Source of the DNA: Blastomyces gilchristii SLH14081
Taxonomy: Eukaryota > Ascomycota > Eurotiomycetes > Onygenales > Ajellomycetaceae
DNA length: 64,000 bases
Assembly (NCBI RefSeq): GCF_000003855.2
Contig: NW_003101681.1
Location: 3,613,344 to 3,677,343 of the forward strand
Direction of reading: 5' to 3'
How positions within the stretch are numbered: position 1 is the first letter of the stretch; every line of letters begins with the position of its first letter. The notes below the pieces were generated by a model. That model saw only the letters and a program-made list of their open reading frames with translations. It did no database searches and was not told the origin of the DNA. Shown here in pieces: positions 44,862 through 57,581 of the stretch. The translations under genes were made by a program, and so were the position numbers.

Positions 44862-47800
44862 CAGAATCAGTGAGTTCAGAGACACTTACTGATATTCTAT
44901 GAAAAGTCTTCAAAGTGAAAGAGATGTCTGTATTAGATGATTCTCTGAATTCTGTAAATATCAAGAGAAAGCAGGCTTCTGAGTGAGATGTGAGTGAGAA
45001 TGAAGTGAATATTCATCTCAATGCCTTGAGACTTGAAATGTTAATGTATCAAGAGCACTTGAATAAGAATCAAGAGATGACTGTGAAAGTGTTAGTGAAC
45101 ACAGAAGCTTCTATGTAATATATTACTGATTATATAATCTGAAGACTGAAAGCGATCTGCTGAGTAAAGAATCTCTGATATATAAGATTATCTGATAATC
45201 AATATTTAATATTATCTGCAAGAGTAAGAGTTCCCTTGCACTTTGAAGAATGATCTTGCTATATTTGAGTGTGAGAGCTGCAAAATGTAGAATACAATCT
45301 TATTCTTAAACTTAATTAATTTTAAAGATTCAATCTACAGATTCAATGATGTACATATTATATACAGTTGACTGATAAGAATAAAACAGTTCATATAATT
45401 CTATTAACTGATATAAGAAGAACATTTCATGTCTCTGATATAGAAGGATTAAATCTGCTTACATATCAATAAGCAAAGAGAATGATTCATAAGATCTCAT
45501 TTGAAAGCATTCTGTATGTCATACAGAATCTGAAAGTGAAGAAAATCAAGATAAAGAATATATAGAAGAACAAGTGTATGAAGAAGCTTCTGAAGAAGTA
45601 TGAGAAGGTCTTCTGAACAGATCTTTCACTGAAATTACTGCTGAAACAAGGATTTGTACATGAGATCAATATAAGAGATGTGAAATCAGTTAATCAGAAT
45701 GTGTACTCTCCGTCACAAATGCATCTTGAAGAACAGAAGTGTCAGATCACAGATGTTTTAAAATGTGATCTCATATAATTCTCATCAAGTGTGTGAGGCT
45801 TTCCAGTTCTATTTGTGAAAAAGATGGATGAGAAGTAGTGAATATGTATTGATTATCAAGCACTCAATAAGCTTATGATCAAGAATGAATATTCACTATC
45901 ACAGATTCAACAACAGTTGAATACAGTTGAAAACACTTAATATTCATTGAAGATTGATCTTCTCTTAGAATACTGACAGATCTGTGTAGATGAACTGTCA
46001 GTTCTGTGAACTATGTTTAATATATAATGACAGAAGTTTAAATTTCTGACAATGTCATTCAGTCTGATGAATGTGCCTGTTATCTTTTAAATAATAATGA
46101 ATATAATTCTTTATAAATAGAATAAAACCTCATATCTTGTATATCTGAATAATATTCTAGTCTTCTCAAACTTATATAATGAATATCTAAAGTATCTTGA
46201 TAAAGTGCTTACAACTCTGACAGAGTATAAGCTCTATATTAAATTAACAAAGTATGTGTTCAAAATAAAAGAGTTGATGTTTATAGAATATGTAGTGAGT
46301 GATGACTGTATACACCTCATCTCAGAGAAATTCAATGTTATAGTGAATTGACTGTGGCTGAGAAATATACATCATGTACAACAGTTTCTTGAATAAATCT
46401 TATATTATTGCAGATTCATCAAGAATTTTGCATAAATAGCTGTATTACTCTCAGATCTCTTAAAAGAAATAGATGCTAATTTGTGAAAGAAGAAGTTTTG
46501 ATCAATTATGTGAAATGCTGTATGTGAAGAGGCTTTTCTCACACTGAGAGAATGTGTAATAACATTCTCAGTGCTTATTCAATTAGATTATGATAAATCT
46601 TTCTACATTGAGACAGACATATCTGAATGAGCTATCAGAGATGCCTTTCTACAGATGAGTAAGAACAGCAAGCTGCATCTGATAGTGTATGATGATAGAA
46701 AACTATCAGATATTAAGCTCAATTACTCAATGCATGAAAAGAAATCACTAGCAATTAAGCACACACTGATGTTATGAGATAAATATATTGACAATGAGCA
46801 TATGATAATGATGATCACAGATTATGAAAGTCTTGTCTATCTATAATTGATGATAAAATCTTTCAAATACTTAGCATGTTGAATCTCAGAGTTTCAAGTG
46901 TACAATCTTAATATCAAATACTGAAAGAGGTCAGATGCTGTGATACTTGATACAATCAGTTACAGATCTCATTTCATGAGTGAGAATTCTGTCAATCAGG
47001 TACAAGAGAAGTACACATTAAATGCACTGAGAGAATGCAAGAAATCAGAATAGATGAACACAATAATCTCTCACTTAAAGAATAATAAAGTGTCAGATAA
47101 TAAGCATCTTGTGAAAGTAGTAGAAGAGATGCTTCTGAACTTCAAGCTGAGAAAATTGCAAAATAATGTTGTGCTTTACTATGATCTAGAATATATGAAA
47201 GCTCTCTATCTAGAATATTCATTTAGATGTGACTTGGTGACTTGCATGCACAAGGAATTCAGTCACTTAGAAAGCTCTGAACTCATGAGTATACTCAAAT
47301 CAAGAGAATACTGGTTAAGCATGGCTGAGAATATTCAGATATACACTCACAAGTGACTGAATTATCAGGTTGTGAAGGAATCTAAGAAAGAATTAGAATG
47401 TGAGAAAGCACAATATCAGATGAAGTGTATGATACAACTGTTCAAATAATGAGAGATGAACCTCATAGACATGTTATTATAAATGTTAAATGAAAATTAT
47501 TGAATAATCACTGCTATTGACTATGCTACTGACTGATCAGTCATGAAAGCAGTTTCAGAGATGATAGAGAAGATAGTGATAAAGTTTCTATATAATGAGA
47601 TCTATATCAACTATGAAATGCTGTATGAGATTCTAACTGATAATGATGTGAATCTTGTAGAAGAAGTAGTGAGGCATTTCATGAGCCAGTTACAGACAAG
47701 ACATTGTAGAACAATGTCATATCATTCACAGATGAATGAGAAGATGAAATACTGGATTGAAATCTTAAACAATATGCTGATGAAATATCTAGTGAGCAAG

Positions 47801-48753
47801 CTGACATGATTATGAGATGAATATCTCAGTCAGACACTATTGATCACACAAATTCAGCAGCATGCAGTCTTCAAGTGTTTATTATTCTATCTGTTGTATG
47901 AATTGCATCCGCGCATCTCAGAGAATGCTTTGAAAAAGGTGAAGAACAGAACAGCAGTTGCAGATGCAACAGTCACAGATGCAATAGTTATAAATACAGC
48001 AGAAACAGCAGTTACAGATGCAGCAGTAGCAGTTGCAGATGCAGCAGTCATGAATACAGAATCAGATTGAACTAGATCAGTCATGCATGTGCAAAAGCTA
48101 ATGAGTTATTTCTGAAATGAGCAATTCAATTAAAAAGAATGTGAGACTCACTAGTTAAGAAATTGAGTCTTAAGATAAGAATATGAGTTCTTGTATGAAA
48201 TGAGAGTTCTGAGAAGTTTTAATCTAGATGATTTAAGCTCTATAAAATACTCAAATCACATTCTCTGAGAACATACACATTGAAAGAATCAGAGAAATGA
48301 GTCTTATACAACTTAATAAATGATTGATATTTTATGAAGATAAAGATGTAAGATCTGAGTGAATTATGATTATCTACAGCACTATTGTCAGTGTTGAAAA
48401 AGAAGAGACTTATAATTGAAAAGTCTCATAAAGTAAGAGAAATCATAGATGTTTATAAATCAGATAATCTTACTTATTCTGATCTTTTCATAATTATATG
48501 AAAAGAATGAGAAGCAATGAAGAAATTAAATGAACATCATACTTTAATAAGTGATTAGACTGTAGCTGATTGTATGATAATACACTGCAGACAGTAGACA
48601 TAACATGGTAAAGAGCAGTCTCAAAGTAGCAGACTTGTATATGAGTTAGATTGCAGAAGAAAAAGAAATTCAGAGTTAAATTCAACTGTTTACATCAGTT
48701 TAATTATAGAGATAACAGAGAATGAACTATCTGAAATATTCACAGATATATAA
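44858..48753 (+). pseudogene. B2 pol, degraded
   Basis: Protease triad NTEAS near 45091 (family DTGAS). RT lies about 45660-46330, with the palm motif region near 46140 reading YLNNI. RNase H is near 46600-46790. The integrase zinc-binding region (MHKEFSHL) is open at 47054-47356 but its C-x2-C is lost; the core is open at 47543-47809. An expanded Ala/Val/Asp/Thr repeat (about 47945-48060) precedes the GPY/F-type C-terminus. At least one shift in register occurs after 48070. Confidence 0.82.
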
Positions 48754-49120
48754 CATCAAGTCATCTCAATTTCTGAAAATGCTCAGAGATTGAGTGAGAT
48801 TAGTTTCAATGAGCTATTTACTGTAGTGATCTGAGTGAGTGATGAGAGACAGTATAATATATAAGACAGAATTATAAAAGATGAAAGCTGCTAAATCTAG
48901 TCACTGAATACTGTACTATATAGAGATTGTGTAAGAGTAGTGACTAGCAGACAAAGAAAAGTATAAGAAAAGAGAAGAGATAATGAATTAATTATCAATT
49001 ATAAGAATTGACTATAAAAGACAAATGTTATTATACACATCTCATTCATTTTCATATATTACATATTTAATCTATTTTCAACATCACATCACTTGAAAAA
49101 CATTAAAAATAAAGAAAATC

Positions 49121-50613
49121 TCAAAACTTGAGATCTGTAAGAGATTTGAGAGCTGCAAGCTGCTCTTGCAATAATGCTGTATATATCTCTAATTTCACTA
49201 CTGCTCTGTATATGACATCAATGTCATTTATAGCAAGATTGACTAGAATGCTAATATAGAAATGCATATGTATATGTGTAGAAAAATTGAAGAAGAGTAT
49301 AGAATCTGCAGAATCAGAAGTCAGAGCAGAGAGAATGAAGACAGAAGAAATGAAAGAAGAAGAAGATACAGAAATGAATAAATGATAGCAGAAGCTACTC
49401 AGAGCTGAATGCTTATAACTCAGTATATACACAATCTTCTCTGCAGAGAAGGAAGAGAAAGTGACAGAAGAAGCTTAAGAATAAGAGAAGATAGTCTTGA
49501 TAATATGATTATCTTTGATTAGAATAACCTCTGGTGCTGAAGCAACTAAGAATCATTATTAGTATATGAAAACTGTAAAATCAGAGATGAGAATAGTTAC
49601 TGAATAAATATCTACTAATCTTGTAGTTGTATATATAATTACAACATACATAAGACTTCTCAGAAAGAGAGAGAGAGATATAAGAGAATGCAGAAAACAG
49701 AACATAGTATATAAATGACTCATTTTTATAATGACATCTCAGACAGAGTATACAAGTCTCACACTTATAAGTGTAAAAGAGTATAATATTCATATTTTTA
49801 TTTCTGAAAACACAGATATTCTTCATCTACATTATAAAGTCAGATGATAAATGTCAGAGAATAGACTGATATAGATTAATCATTCTGAAGATATTTATCA
49901 GAGTGAATATACTCATAATATTGAATTTAACAGTTATAAAAAGTTTCTTAATATTTATGAATACAATGACTTTGTGTATAATAAAACTTATAATGATTAT
50001 CTCTAAGAACAGAAAAATCAGTGTCAGAAGAAAAAGATAAAAAAGAAAAAGACTTATAATCTTAACACTGTTAAGAGAGAGAATAATTCTCTGATATAAA
50101 TGAATGATTGTTTTACTAAGAATATTTAAAATGAATATAATAATTGATATCTGTAATCAAGCTTCAGATAATTGTGTTATATGCAGTCTTTATACAATAA
50201 ATTATTTTAGAAGTTGATAAGAAGAGTGAGAGTGTATATACTGAGAAACATGATTTATTAAGTCTATATAATATCTTCTTGAAATGAGGAGAGCTGATAA
50301 TAAAAGCAGAGATAGTAGAATCAGAGAAAGCAGAAGTAGTGAGAGTGAGAATTGCAGGAACAGAGTTAGCAGAAGCGGGAGAATCAGACATAGAATCAGA
50401 TGTAGAAGATTGAGAGAAAGCAGCAGAAAAGAGAACAGAGAGAGCAGAGAGAGACATGAAAGACTCAGTTATATATGACACAGACAATTTCTTCATTATC
50501 ACATTCTTCAAGTTCTTGATTAATGATTTAATATTGAGATGTTCACTATCATTGATAGATATGAATCTGTCAATATGTGAAGATTCTATGTGAATAAAAA
50601 CAAATATTAGCAT
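49121..50613 (-). pseudogene. Antisense ORF region in B2 tail
   Basis: Minus-strand reading opposite to gag-pol. The longest frame, 149 codons (50613-50164), starts MLIFVFIHIESS and is Ser/Thr-rich, matching B1 18778-19237. A Cys-containing frame (49826-49581) matches the B1 Cys-rich block. A third (49432-49121) has the C-terminal LLQEQLAALKSL helix and stop, uninterrupted here where B1 and B3 each have a stop inside. The recurrence of blocks, order and terminal stop suggests a real accessory gene in the ancestor. Confidence 0.55.
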
Positions 50614-51150
50614 CTGTGTTCATGCAAAATTATGTCAGAAAACACAATCAGAAGTCTGCTGAGAAGAAAAACAGTTGAGAATGTATAAGAAGATAAAGAA
50701 GTTGTATCATTCATAATAATATGTTCTGATAATTATTAGAAGAAAATAAGTTCTAATCATATTTCACAATGTATTATACTTACTGCTAACAAACTGCCTG
50801 GTATGAGCACTATAATAATACTTATTATGAGAATGAGAGATCATCATCAGAAACATGTACAATGTGATAGATAAATGAATAGAAGATGTTAGACAGAAGA
50901 AGAAGCAGAAATCTTGAAGAAGATATTGATATTTAATAATAACAATGATGAAGAAGATGATTGAAGAATGAGAAAAGTTAGTGAATAAGAGATATAATAT
51001 AGTGAAAGTTTCTTTGTGAGAGTGTATACAGAATGCTAGCTGAATCAGAAACAGATTATATAATTGTGAATACTAGTGATATGCTAATCTGCATGAAGCT
51101 AGGGCGGATGTTATGATCATGTGAGTGTGACTGAATCTGATGAGAGAGGA

Positions 51151-51317
51151 TGTGATTCAGAAGAACATACAACTGTCAGATAATAACACAGCTGCTTCTG
51201 AACTTGCTTACAAATGTAAAGGGGCCATAGCGGCCACCAATTAATTTAGTGTACAGTATATAAGACACCGGCGTACGCCTGTAATCGTACGCTGGCTCAA
51301 GCAACCTTTGAATCACA
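51151..51317 (+). repeat. B2 3' LTR (167 bp)
   Basis: TGTGATTCAG...TTTGAATCACA, followed by the duplication AATG. Its right half keeps GGCCATAGCGGCC and CGGCGTACGCC while its left part has lost the CCGCGGCCGC present in the 5' LTR. Confidence 0.9.
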
Positions 51318-51430
51318 AATGTATAATAGTTGACTTAATAGATATAGGAAAAACCCTGAGAACTTTTAGTTCTCAGGTAGATATCATAGTCTCTGACTGC
51401 ATACATGTATAATTGAAGAATAATAATAAT
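51318..51430 (+). repeat. LINE-2 3' end: hairpin and (TAA)n
   Basis: Contains the perfect 8-bp hairpin CTGAGAAC/GTTCTCAG with loop TTTTA (about 51356-51376), then GTATAATTGAAGAATAATAA and TAA repeats up to the target duplication AATGAACTT. Confidence 0.88.
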
Positions 51431-53184
51431 AATGAACTTGTTATGACCTTTTCAGAGATCTTTCTTGAGAATGTAAATAGATAATTCAACTGCCTGTAAG
51501 TCACTGCTGTATGAGAACAGTCTGTCTTCTTATACTTTATAGAGAATTAACAGGATTCAGTTCTTCAGTTGAATTGTGTCTGAAAAGAAGAGAGTGCTCA
51601 TTGAGACTATGTTGATATATAGTATTGCTGTAAACATAGCCTCTGCTTATAGCTTGACTGATAGACCTGCTTCTATTATCATAATATACGCTTTTAAGAT
51701 AACAGTTTAAATAAACTGTTCTACAATATCATCTTAATTAGAGACATAGAACTCTGTTAACTCTTATTTAACACTGAATTCAGTGAGAACTGCTGGCATC
51801 TGTTGATTCCTTATTTCAGCAGCTTCATCAGAATTTGTAAATACAACTTTTATATTCAGATTTCAGAGATATTTAACATAAAAATCAATAATATCTGACA
51901 GCTGATCTTTGTTCTTGAGAAAATAAGCAGTCTTGTGATATGTGATATTATTCACTATAAGAAGTAGATATCTGTAGTCTTGAAGAGATGAAGAAAAATT
52001 ATTAAGAGTACTGAAAAATTTACTGTCTTCTATAATATCAAAGTGCAGATAAATACTGTGAATATTTACTCTTATTATAGAGATTCATGAGACCTTCTTC
52101 TTAGCATTTACAAGTTTGCAGGTCTCACAGAATGACATTTCACAGCCTTTCTTAATTGTAATATCAGAGATGAGATCTTTTATCAGTTGTTGAATATTAA
52201 TAATGTTCAGATGTTCTAGATAAATGTGTCATGCAAAAAGTATATTATATTAATTTAAGAGCATTTATACAACTGCAGCTAGAGCAGCTTCACAGATACA
52301 GTGAATAGAATAGATATAATAATTTATTTTCACAGTATAGAAGTGTTGATCATATTCATCAATTATCTTAAAATCAATGATGTGATTATTCTTATTTCAA
52401 AAAAGTTCAAAGTCAAATTCTTTATTAACAACCTAGTTAAAGCTTAAGAGATTGCAGAAGACTGCTGATAAGTAGTGAACATTTTGCACATTCAATTTCA
52501 TTTCATTTCTATAAATACAGATCTCATCAATATTAGTGAGTGTGATCAGCTTATCATTGATATCTTCTACAGAGTCAAGTTCTTCTTTGTTATCGGAAGT
52601 GTGTATATATTTGAAGACACTTCTATCAGATATTATAGTGTAGAAAGTCACAGTGTTTAAGTATCATAAAGAATCTCTACAGATCATAGCAGTAGATAGA
52701 GCTTTTACAGTTAATACAAAGTTGAAGTTCTTTTCACTGATGAAAAATGTTATATTCTTTTCAGTATACTATTCAATTGCAGAACAGTTAATTATTTGAT
52801 ATTGTGATAATTGATCTTTTTAATTCTTAATAAAGTAATCAGTTTCATCATATTCACAGTGAATGTAATACTTACACTTTATCACTGTATCAAGCATATT
52901 CTTATAATAAATATTGAATGTATTTCTTTCTCTGCTGCAATTGATTTGCTGTGATCTGTGCTTGCTTATCTCAGAGAGTTCTGCTTTATCATTATTATTC
53001 TTATTTCTTTTCTTTCTCTTTTTCTTTTCAGCTTCTTTCACTGATATTTTCTTCTTGTTATCATTTGATCTGATCACTGTCTTGTAGCAGAACAGATTAT
53101 CAATGAGATCATCAAGATTAATCTCAGAAATAGAAGTCTTTGAAATTTCTTAATACAGGTTCTTAAGATAGATTTAAATGAATG
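51431..53184 (-). pseudogene. Copia gag C-terminus, protease, integrase start
   Basis: Minus-strand copia polyprotein. The gag end, rich in Lys/Glu, lies at 52820-53077 with a degraded knuckle (CKYYIHCEYDETDYF). The protease frame 52433-52651 has the copia layout (IISDRS region, then YLSAVFCNLLS, family Y-V-P-x3-N-L-L-S). A GAG-pre-integrase region at about 52080-52260 shows HLNI...CETCKL. The integrase core follows but is poorly preserved to 51431, where LINE-2 cuts it. The N-terminal gag is cut by C2. Confidence 0.8.
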
Positions 53185-53441
53185 TGTAAGAAATCCCGCT
53201 TCTCGCGGATTCTTTACCCCTATTTCTAGCTCTCACGTAATCAATAGAGTTAGCAGCCCTTGGCTACACACAACTATATAGATTGGAGTTCACGACTACT
53301 ATTTACAACTCAGCTTGAATACTATTATACATTTGATCTCTATATTTATCTTTCTACTGTGAATACTTCTAGTAGTTAACAGTATATATCATATCAAGCT
53401 GCAAACATCTGAATAATCATCTGTGAGCACTTATTCTTATA
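53185..53441 (+). repeat. C2 5' LTR (257 bp)
   Basis: TGTAAGAAATCCCGCTTC...TTATTCTTATA, the same length as both C1 LTRs, with TCTCGCGGATTC retained. Confidence 0.9.
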
Positions 53442-56184
53442 TTTCAAGCTCTGTCAGTCAGCAACTGTGTGTTATAACTGAAAGAACTAGAAACTTATAT
53501 ACTTCAATCTCTGTGAACTCTACTGCAGACACTCAGAAGTAGTCATCTAAATCATGAATAATTATCATAGAAGAAGTTTCAAAGAACTTATCAATTACTT
53601 ATAAGACATCATTCTCTGCATCTGTGACAGAGAAACTCTTCAAACTCATGAATAAATCAATCTCAGTGAAGAACATTCTTGAGTATCTCTCACAGAATCA
53701 AGCTATTTTTCTATAAGAAATACTTACTGTCTGTAAATATTCTTGAACTAAGTCTCTAAATATAATCTTCAGAGACACTTATGAACTGAAAAGAAACTTT
53801 CTTAAGCTGTGATTACTTAAAATTATCTACTGAATCATAATCTATAAAAGCTTTTGCAAGTTTGTATTTAAAATTGACTTACAAGTTCAGCTGTGTGATA
53901 TGAAAGATGAAGAAGCTATTATCTATATAATAATAGATCTTTACTACACTGAAGTCAAGAACTGACTGAATTATCTAGAGAATGATTATAAGACATCTCA
54001 CTGATCTGTTCTCAAGATCTATCTAGAGAATAAGTTGAGAAACTTTATAAGCTGAACAGAGAACACCTGAGCTGTAATCATTAATATTAGACAAAGAGAT
54101 GAGAAATCTGATAAAGACTACTCACAGTGCTTCATAGAATTATGATATGAATTGAGATCTGTGAAAACAGGGTTCTGAAACAAGATCTGAATGATAATAT
54201 TTATAAAAAGACTGAATAAAGATATATAGAATAAGCTCATTGAGTAAGACTCTAAGTTCTTAACTCTGAAGAAACTGATGACTCTTATTCATTATTTATA
54301 AGTCACTGTGAGAGTCACAGATCTGTGAAGAGCAGATCACTGACTGATTCTATAAGAGTCAGAATAACAGAGAACAGATTTATCAGAGAAAGATAATAAG
54401 ATATAGAGAGATTCATATCTGACTGCTGAGCAGAGAGAAAGAGCTTTATAAGCTTCTATAAATAGAGTGTATAATAGAGAGATTAAGAAAAAGAGTCTCT
54501 GTTTTATCTGTTCTAAATCAGAATATCTTCACACAAACTGTCTGAATAAATTAAAATAGAAATTTAAAGAGTCACAGACAGAATCTGTAACAGTCTTTTT
54601 AAGAATCTTGAAACTGACATCTGAATTTGTTACTCTTTTAATAAAAACACATACTCACAGAGAGAGATCTTACTGTAGTACTACTGTCTTCTCAGCTTGA
54701 AAAGTATTGATAAACTGAGGATTTCAGGTCACTATAGTGACTCTAAAGCTTATAGAGTGAATAAGCTGAGTAATGAAAACTGAAATCCTGCTCTTATAAT
54801 AAGTAGAGTGTGAGAACTCAGATCTGAGAGTTAAGAGACTCACAAGAATCATCTTTGAATTACAAGATCTCTTCAGAATCTGAAGAAGATTTACAGAAAC
54901 TGTGATTATTATCAATATTGTAGATAATATATACTTAGAACTTGTATGACTTTAAAGATATAATCTGTATATAGCTGTCTACAAGTCAGGTTTATACTTT
55001 CAATCAGTGTTAACAGACTTACTTATAGAGAGAGAATCAGTTAATGCTGCAGAGTTAATTAAAGATGATAAGCTCATTTATATAATGACTTTATAAATAT
55101 CTGAGAACTTTATGATTATAAAAACTGAGCTTCAGATATCAGAGAAATATCAAGATCTTACAGAGATATTCAGTTCAGCTAAGACAGCTGAGCTTTTATC
55201 TCACTGTAATAAGAATCTAGTAATAGATTTAATAGAAGAGTAGAAACTCTTCTGAGAATTAATCTATATGCTCTCTCATCATGAGACAGAGATCTTACAG
55301 ACTTATGTAAAGAAGAATCTGAAGAATGACTTCATCTGATCTTCACAGATCTCTGTGAATATCTCTGTGATATTCATAAAGAAGAAGAATAGAGATCTTA
55401 GATTGTATGTGAACTATCACAATCTGAACTTCAAGACTATAAAGAGTCACTAGTTTCTATCTCTGCTTAAGAATGTGATCAACTGCCTTGCGAGAGCTAT
55501 TATATTTATATAACTGAATATAATCAATATATGAACATGGCTGTAAATACTGTCTGAGAAGGAATGAAAGACTGTCTTTAGACCTGTACTGATATTATTT
55601 GAATATTTACTGATATCTTTTGATTTGACTAATATCTTCATAGTATTTCAGTCTTTTATCAATAAAATACTTTATGTATATCTGAATATATATATAGTAA
55701 TATATCTGAATGATGTGATAATGTACTTCGTAAAGAAGAAACACACTGAGTATGTATGAACTGTGTTGAAGGTCTTAGATGAGACAGAACTGTATATTAA
55801 ACTTATAAAGTATAACTTCAGTGTGTGTTGAATTAATTTGCTAGAATATGTAATTATCACAGATGATATTCAGATAAAATCTTCACAGATTGAGACTATT
55901 CTATCATAATCAGAGTTAACTAGTATTTACAAGATTCAGATTGTTCTGAGCTTTGTGAATTTCTATAGACAGTTTATCTTTGCATTTGTGAGAATCTTCT
56001 TAACTCTTATAGATATACTGAAGAGTGAAAACAAGAAGAAGTTATTCTATGAATAAAGAATAAAAAGATTATTAAGAAGAGAGAACTGTGAGAACTTTGT
56101 TATCTCGGAAGCTTATGAGATCTTTGTAAGATTAAAATAGATATTTATAGACACTGTGATACTGTTTTACTTTGATTTCTTACT
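53185..56184 (+). mobile_element. C2: Ty3/gypsy element, cut by LINE-3
   Basis: Second family C copy, with a 257-bp 5' LTR (53185-53441) and interior colinear with C1 36866 to about 39605 (gag, RT, RNase H start). It stops in RNase H where the LINE-3 (TTA)n tail begins; its remainder may lie beyond the window. It was inserted in copia gag; the 5 bases before it are GAATG. RT phrases match C1 and stops are as frequent. Confidence 0.85.
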
Positions 56185-56370
56185 TTATTATTATTATTAT
56201 TCTTCAATTATAGATGTATGCAGTCAGAGACTATGACATCTATCTGAGAATTAAAAGTTCTCAGGGTTTTTCCTATATCTATAAAGATAACTATCATACA
56301 TTCATCAATTTCAGATATGTCAAATCAGAAAATTCCAGCTCAGAATACAAAAACTGTTTACAAATTACAG
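56185..56370 (-). mobile_element. LINE-3 3' end, cut by B4
   Basis: Minus-oriented 3' UTR of the same LINE: (TTA)n at 56185-56201, the terminal sequence and the hairpin near 56255-56276, colinear with LINE-1 11390-11555. It is interrupted at 56371 by the B4 LTR. Whether the LINE continues beyond B4/B3 cannot be seen. Confidence 0.85.
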
Positions 56371-56550
56371 TGTGATTCAAAGGTTGCTTAAGCCAGTGTA
56401 TGATTACAGGCGTACGCCGGCTTCTTATATATTGTAATATTGTATGCTAAATTAATTAGTGGCTGCTATGACCTCTCTTTACATTCGTACGCTAGTAGTT
56501 CAGAAGCGGCCGCATTATTATCCGACAGTCATACATTCTTCTGAACCACA
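56371..56550 (-). repeat. B4 3' LTR (180 bp)
   Basis: Plus strand TGTGATTCAAAGG...TCTGAACCACA. It is longer than B1/B2 LTRs by small insertions (an extra TATTGTAA-type segment and CGTACGCTAGTAG), most of which are shared with the B3 5' LTR, marking a B3/B4 subfamily. Confidence 0.88.
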
Positions 56551-57188
56551 TTCTCTCTCACCAGATTCAGTCACACTCATGTGATCATGTCATATGCCCT
56601 AGCTTCATGCAGATTAGCTCGTCACTAGCATTTTATAATTGTGTGACCTATTCCTGATTTGACTAGTATCTCATGTACACTCTTATAAAGAAACTTTCAC
56701 TATATTACTTCACTTATTCACTAACTTTTTTCATTCTTTAATTATCATCTTCATCATCATCATCATTAAATGTTATCATCTCATTCAAGATTTCTACTTC
56801 TTCTTCTGTTCAATTCTTTTCATCTGTTCATCTATTATATTATATGTGTTTCTGATGATGACTCTCTGTTCTCATAACAAGTGTTCTTGTAGTGCTCATA
56901 TCAGGCAGTTTGTTAGCAGTAAGTATAATGTGTTATGAAACATGATCAGAACTTATTTATCTTCTAACAATCATCAGAACATACTATTATAAATAACACA
57001 TCTTCTTCATCTTCTCATACACTCTCAACTGTTTCCTTCTCAGCGAGTTTCTGATCATGTTTTCTGACATGATTTTACATAGACACAGATGCTGATATAT
57101 TGTTTTTATTCACATAGAATCTTCATATATTAACAGATTCACATTCACTGATGATAGTGAATTCAGTGTTGAATTATTAATCAAGAAC

Positions 57189-57530
57189 TTGAAGAACATG
57201 ATAATAAAGAAATTAATTATGTCATATGTGACTGAGTCTTCTGTGTTCTCTCTTACCTCTTCTGCTGCTTCTTTCCCTGCTGCTCTCTCTCAATCTTCTA
57301 TACTTGTCTCTGTGTCTGGTTCTCCCGCTCTCACTACCTCTGTTCCCGCGATCCCTACTTCTGCTGCTTCTGGTTTTACTGTCTCTGCTTTTGTTATCAG
57401 CTCTCTCTATTTTAAGAAGATGTTGCATAGGCTTAATGAATCATCTCTCTCAGTGTGTATACTCCTGCTCTTCTTACTGACTCTCAGAACAATTTATTAT
57501 ATAAAGACTGTGTATAACATGACTATCTGA
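57189..57530 (+). pseudogene. Antisense ORF segment in B4 tail
   Basis: 113-codon frame opposite to the B4 coding strand, Ser/Ala/Thr/Pro-rich in the middle (SQSSILVSVSGSPAL) and ending IKTVYNMTI and a stop, very like B1 18860-19237. It is the first block of the family B antisense ORF region. A 68-codon Arg/Ser-rich frame on the other strand is its mirror. Confidence 0.5.
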
Positions 57531-57581
57531 AGCTCAGTTATAGATGCTAATTATTATATTTATTTTAAATATTTATAATGA

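Larger units (their letters stand above)
43042..51317 (+). mobile_element. B2: Ty3/gypsy element, full length, inactivated
   Basis: Plus-oriented family B element of 8.3 kb with LTRs 43042-43209 and 51151-51317 and the 4-bp duplication AATG (43038-43041, 51318-51321), inserted in the LINE-2 3' UTR. Comparison with LINE-1 confirms the empty site. Gag starts at 43608 and ends in the slippery site at 44852. Pol follows in -1 frame. The tail holds an antisense ORF region. Heavily mutated. Confidence 0.92.
33982..51430 (+). mobile_element. LINE-2: 5'-truncated LINE split by C1 and B2
   Basis: Plus-strand copy of the LINE-1 family, starting inside the endonuclease domain (alignment with LINE-1 is clear from about 34020). 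It lies in three pieces: 33982-36608, 41934-43041 and 51318-51430. C1 entered the RNase H region (5-bp duplication GATTT) and B2 the 3' UTR (4-bp duplication AATG). The tail is (TAA)n at about 51418-51432. Target duplication AATGAACTT within copia. 5' truncation is the usual outcome of LINE insertion. Confidence 0.87.
56371..57581 (-). mobile_element. B4: Ty3/gypsy element, 3' end only, cut by B3
   Basis: Minus-oriented. Its 3' LTR is at 56371-56550 (180 bp) and the adjacent tail at 56551-57581 matches B1 18232-19280. B3 begins at 57582 exactly where B1 sequence would continue, so B3 is inserted in B4; the last four bases before it are ATGA. Confidence 0.85.
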
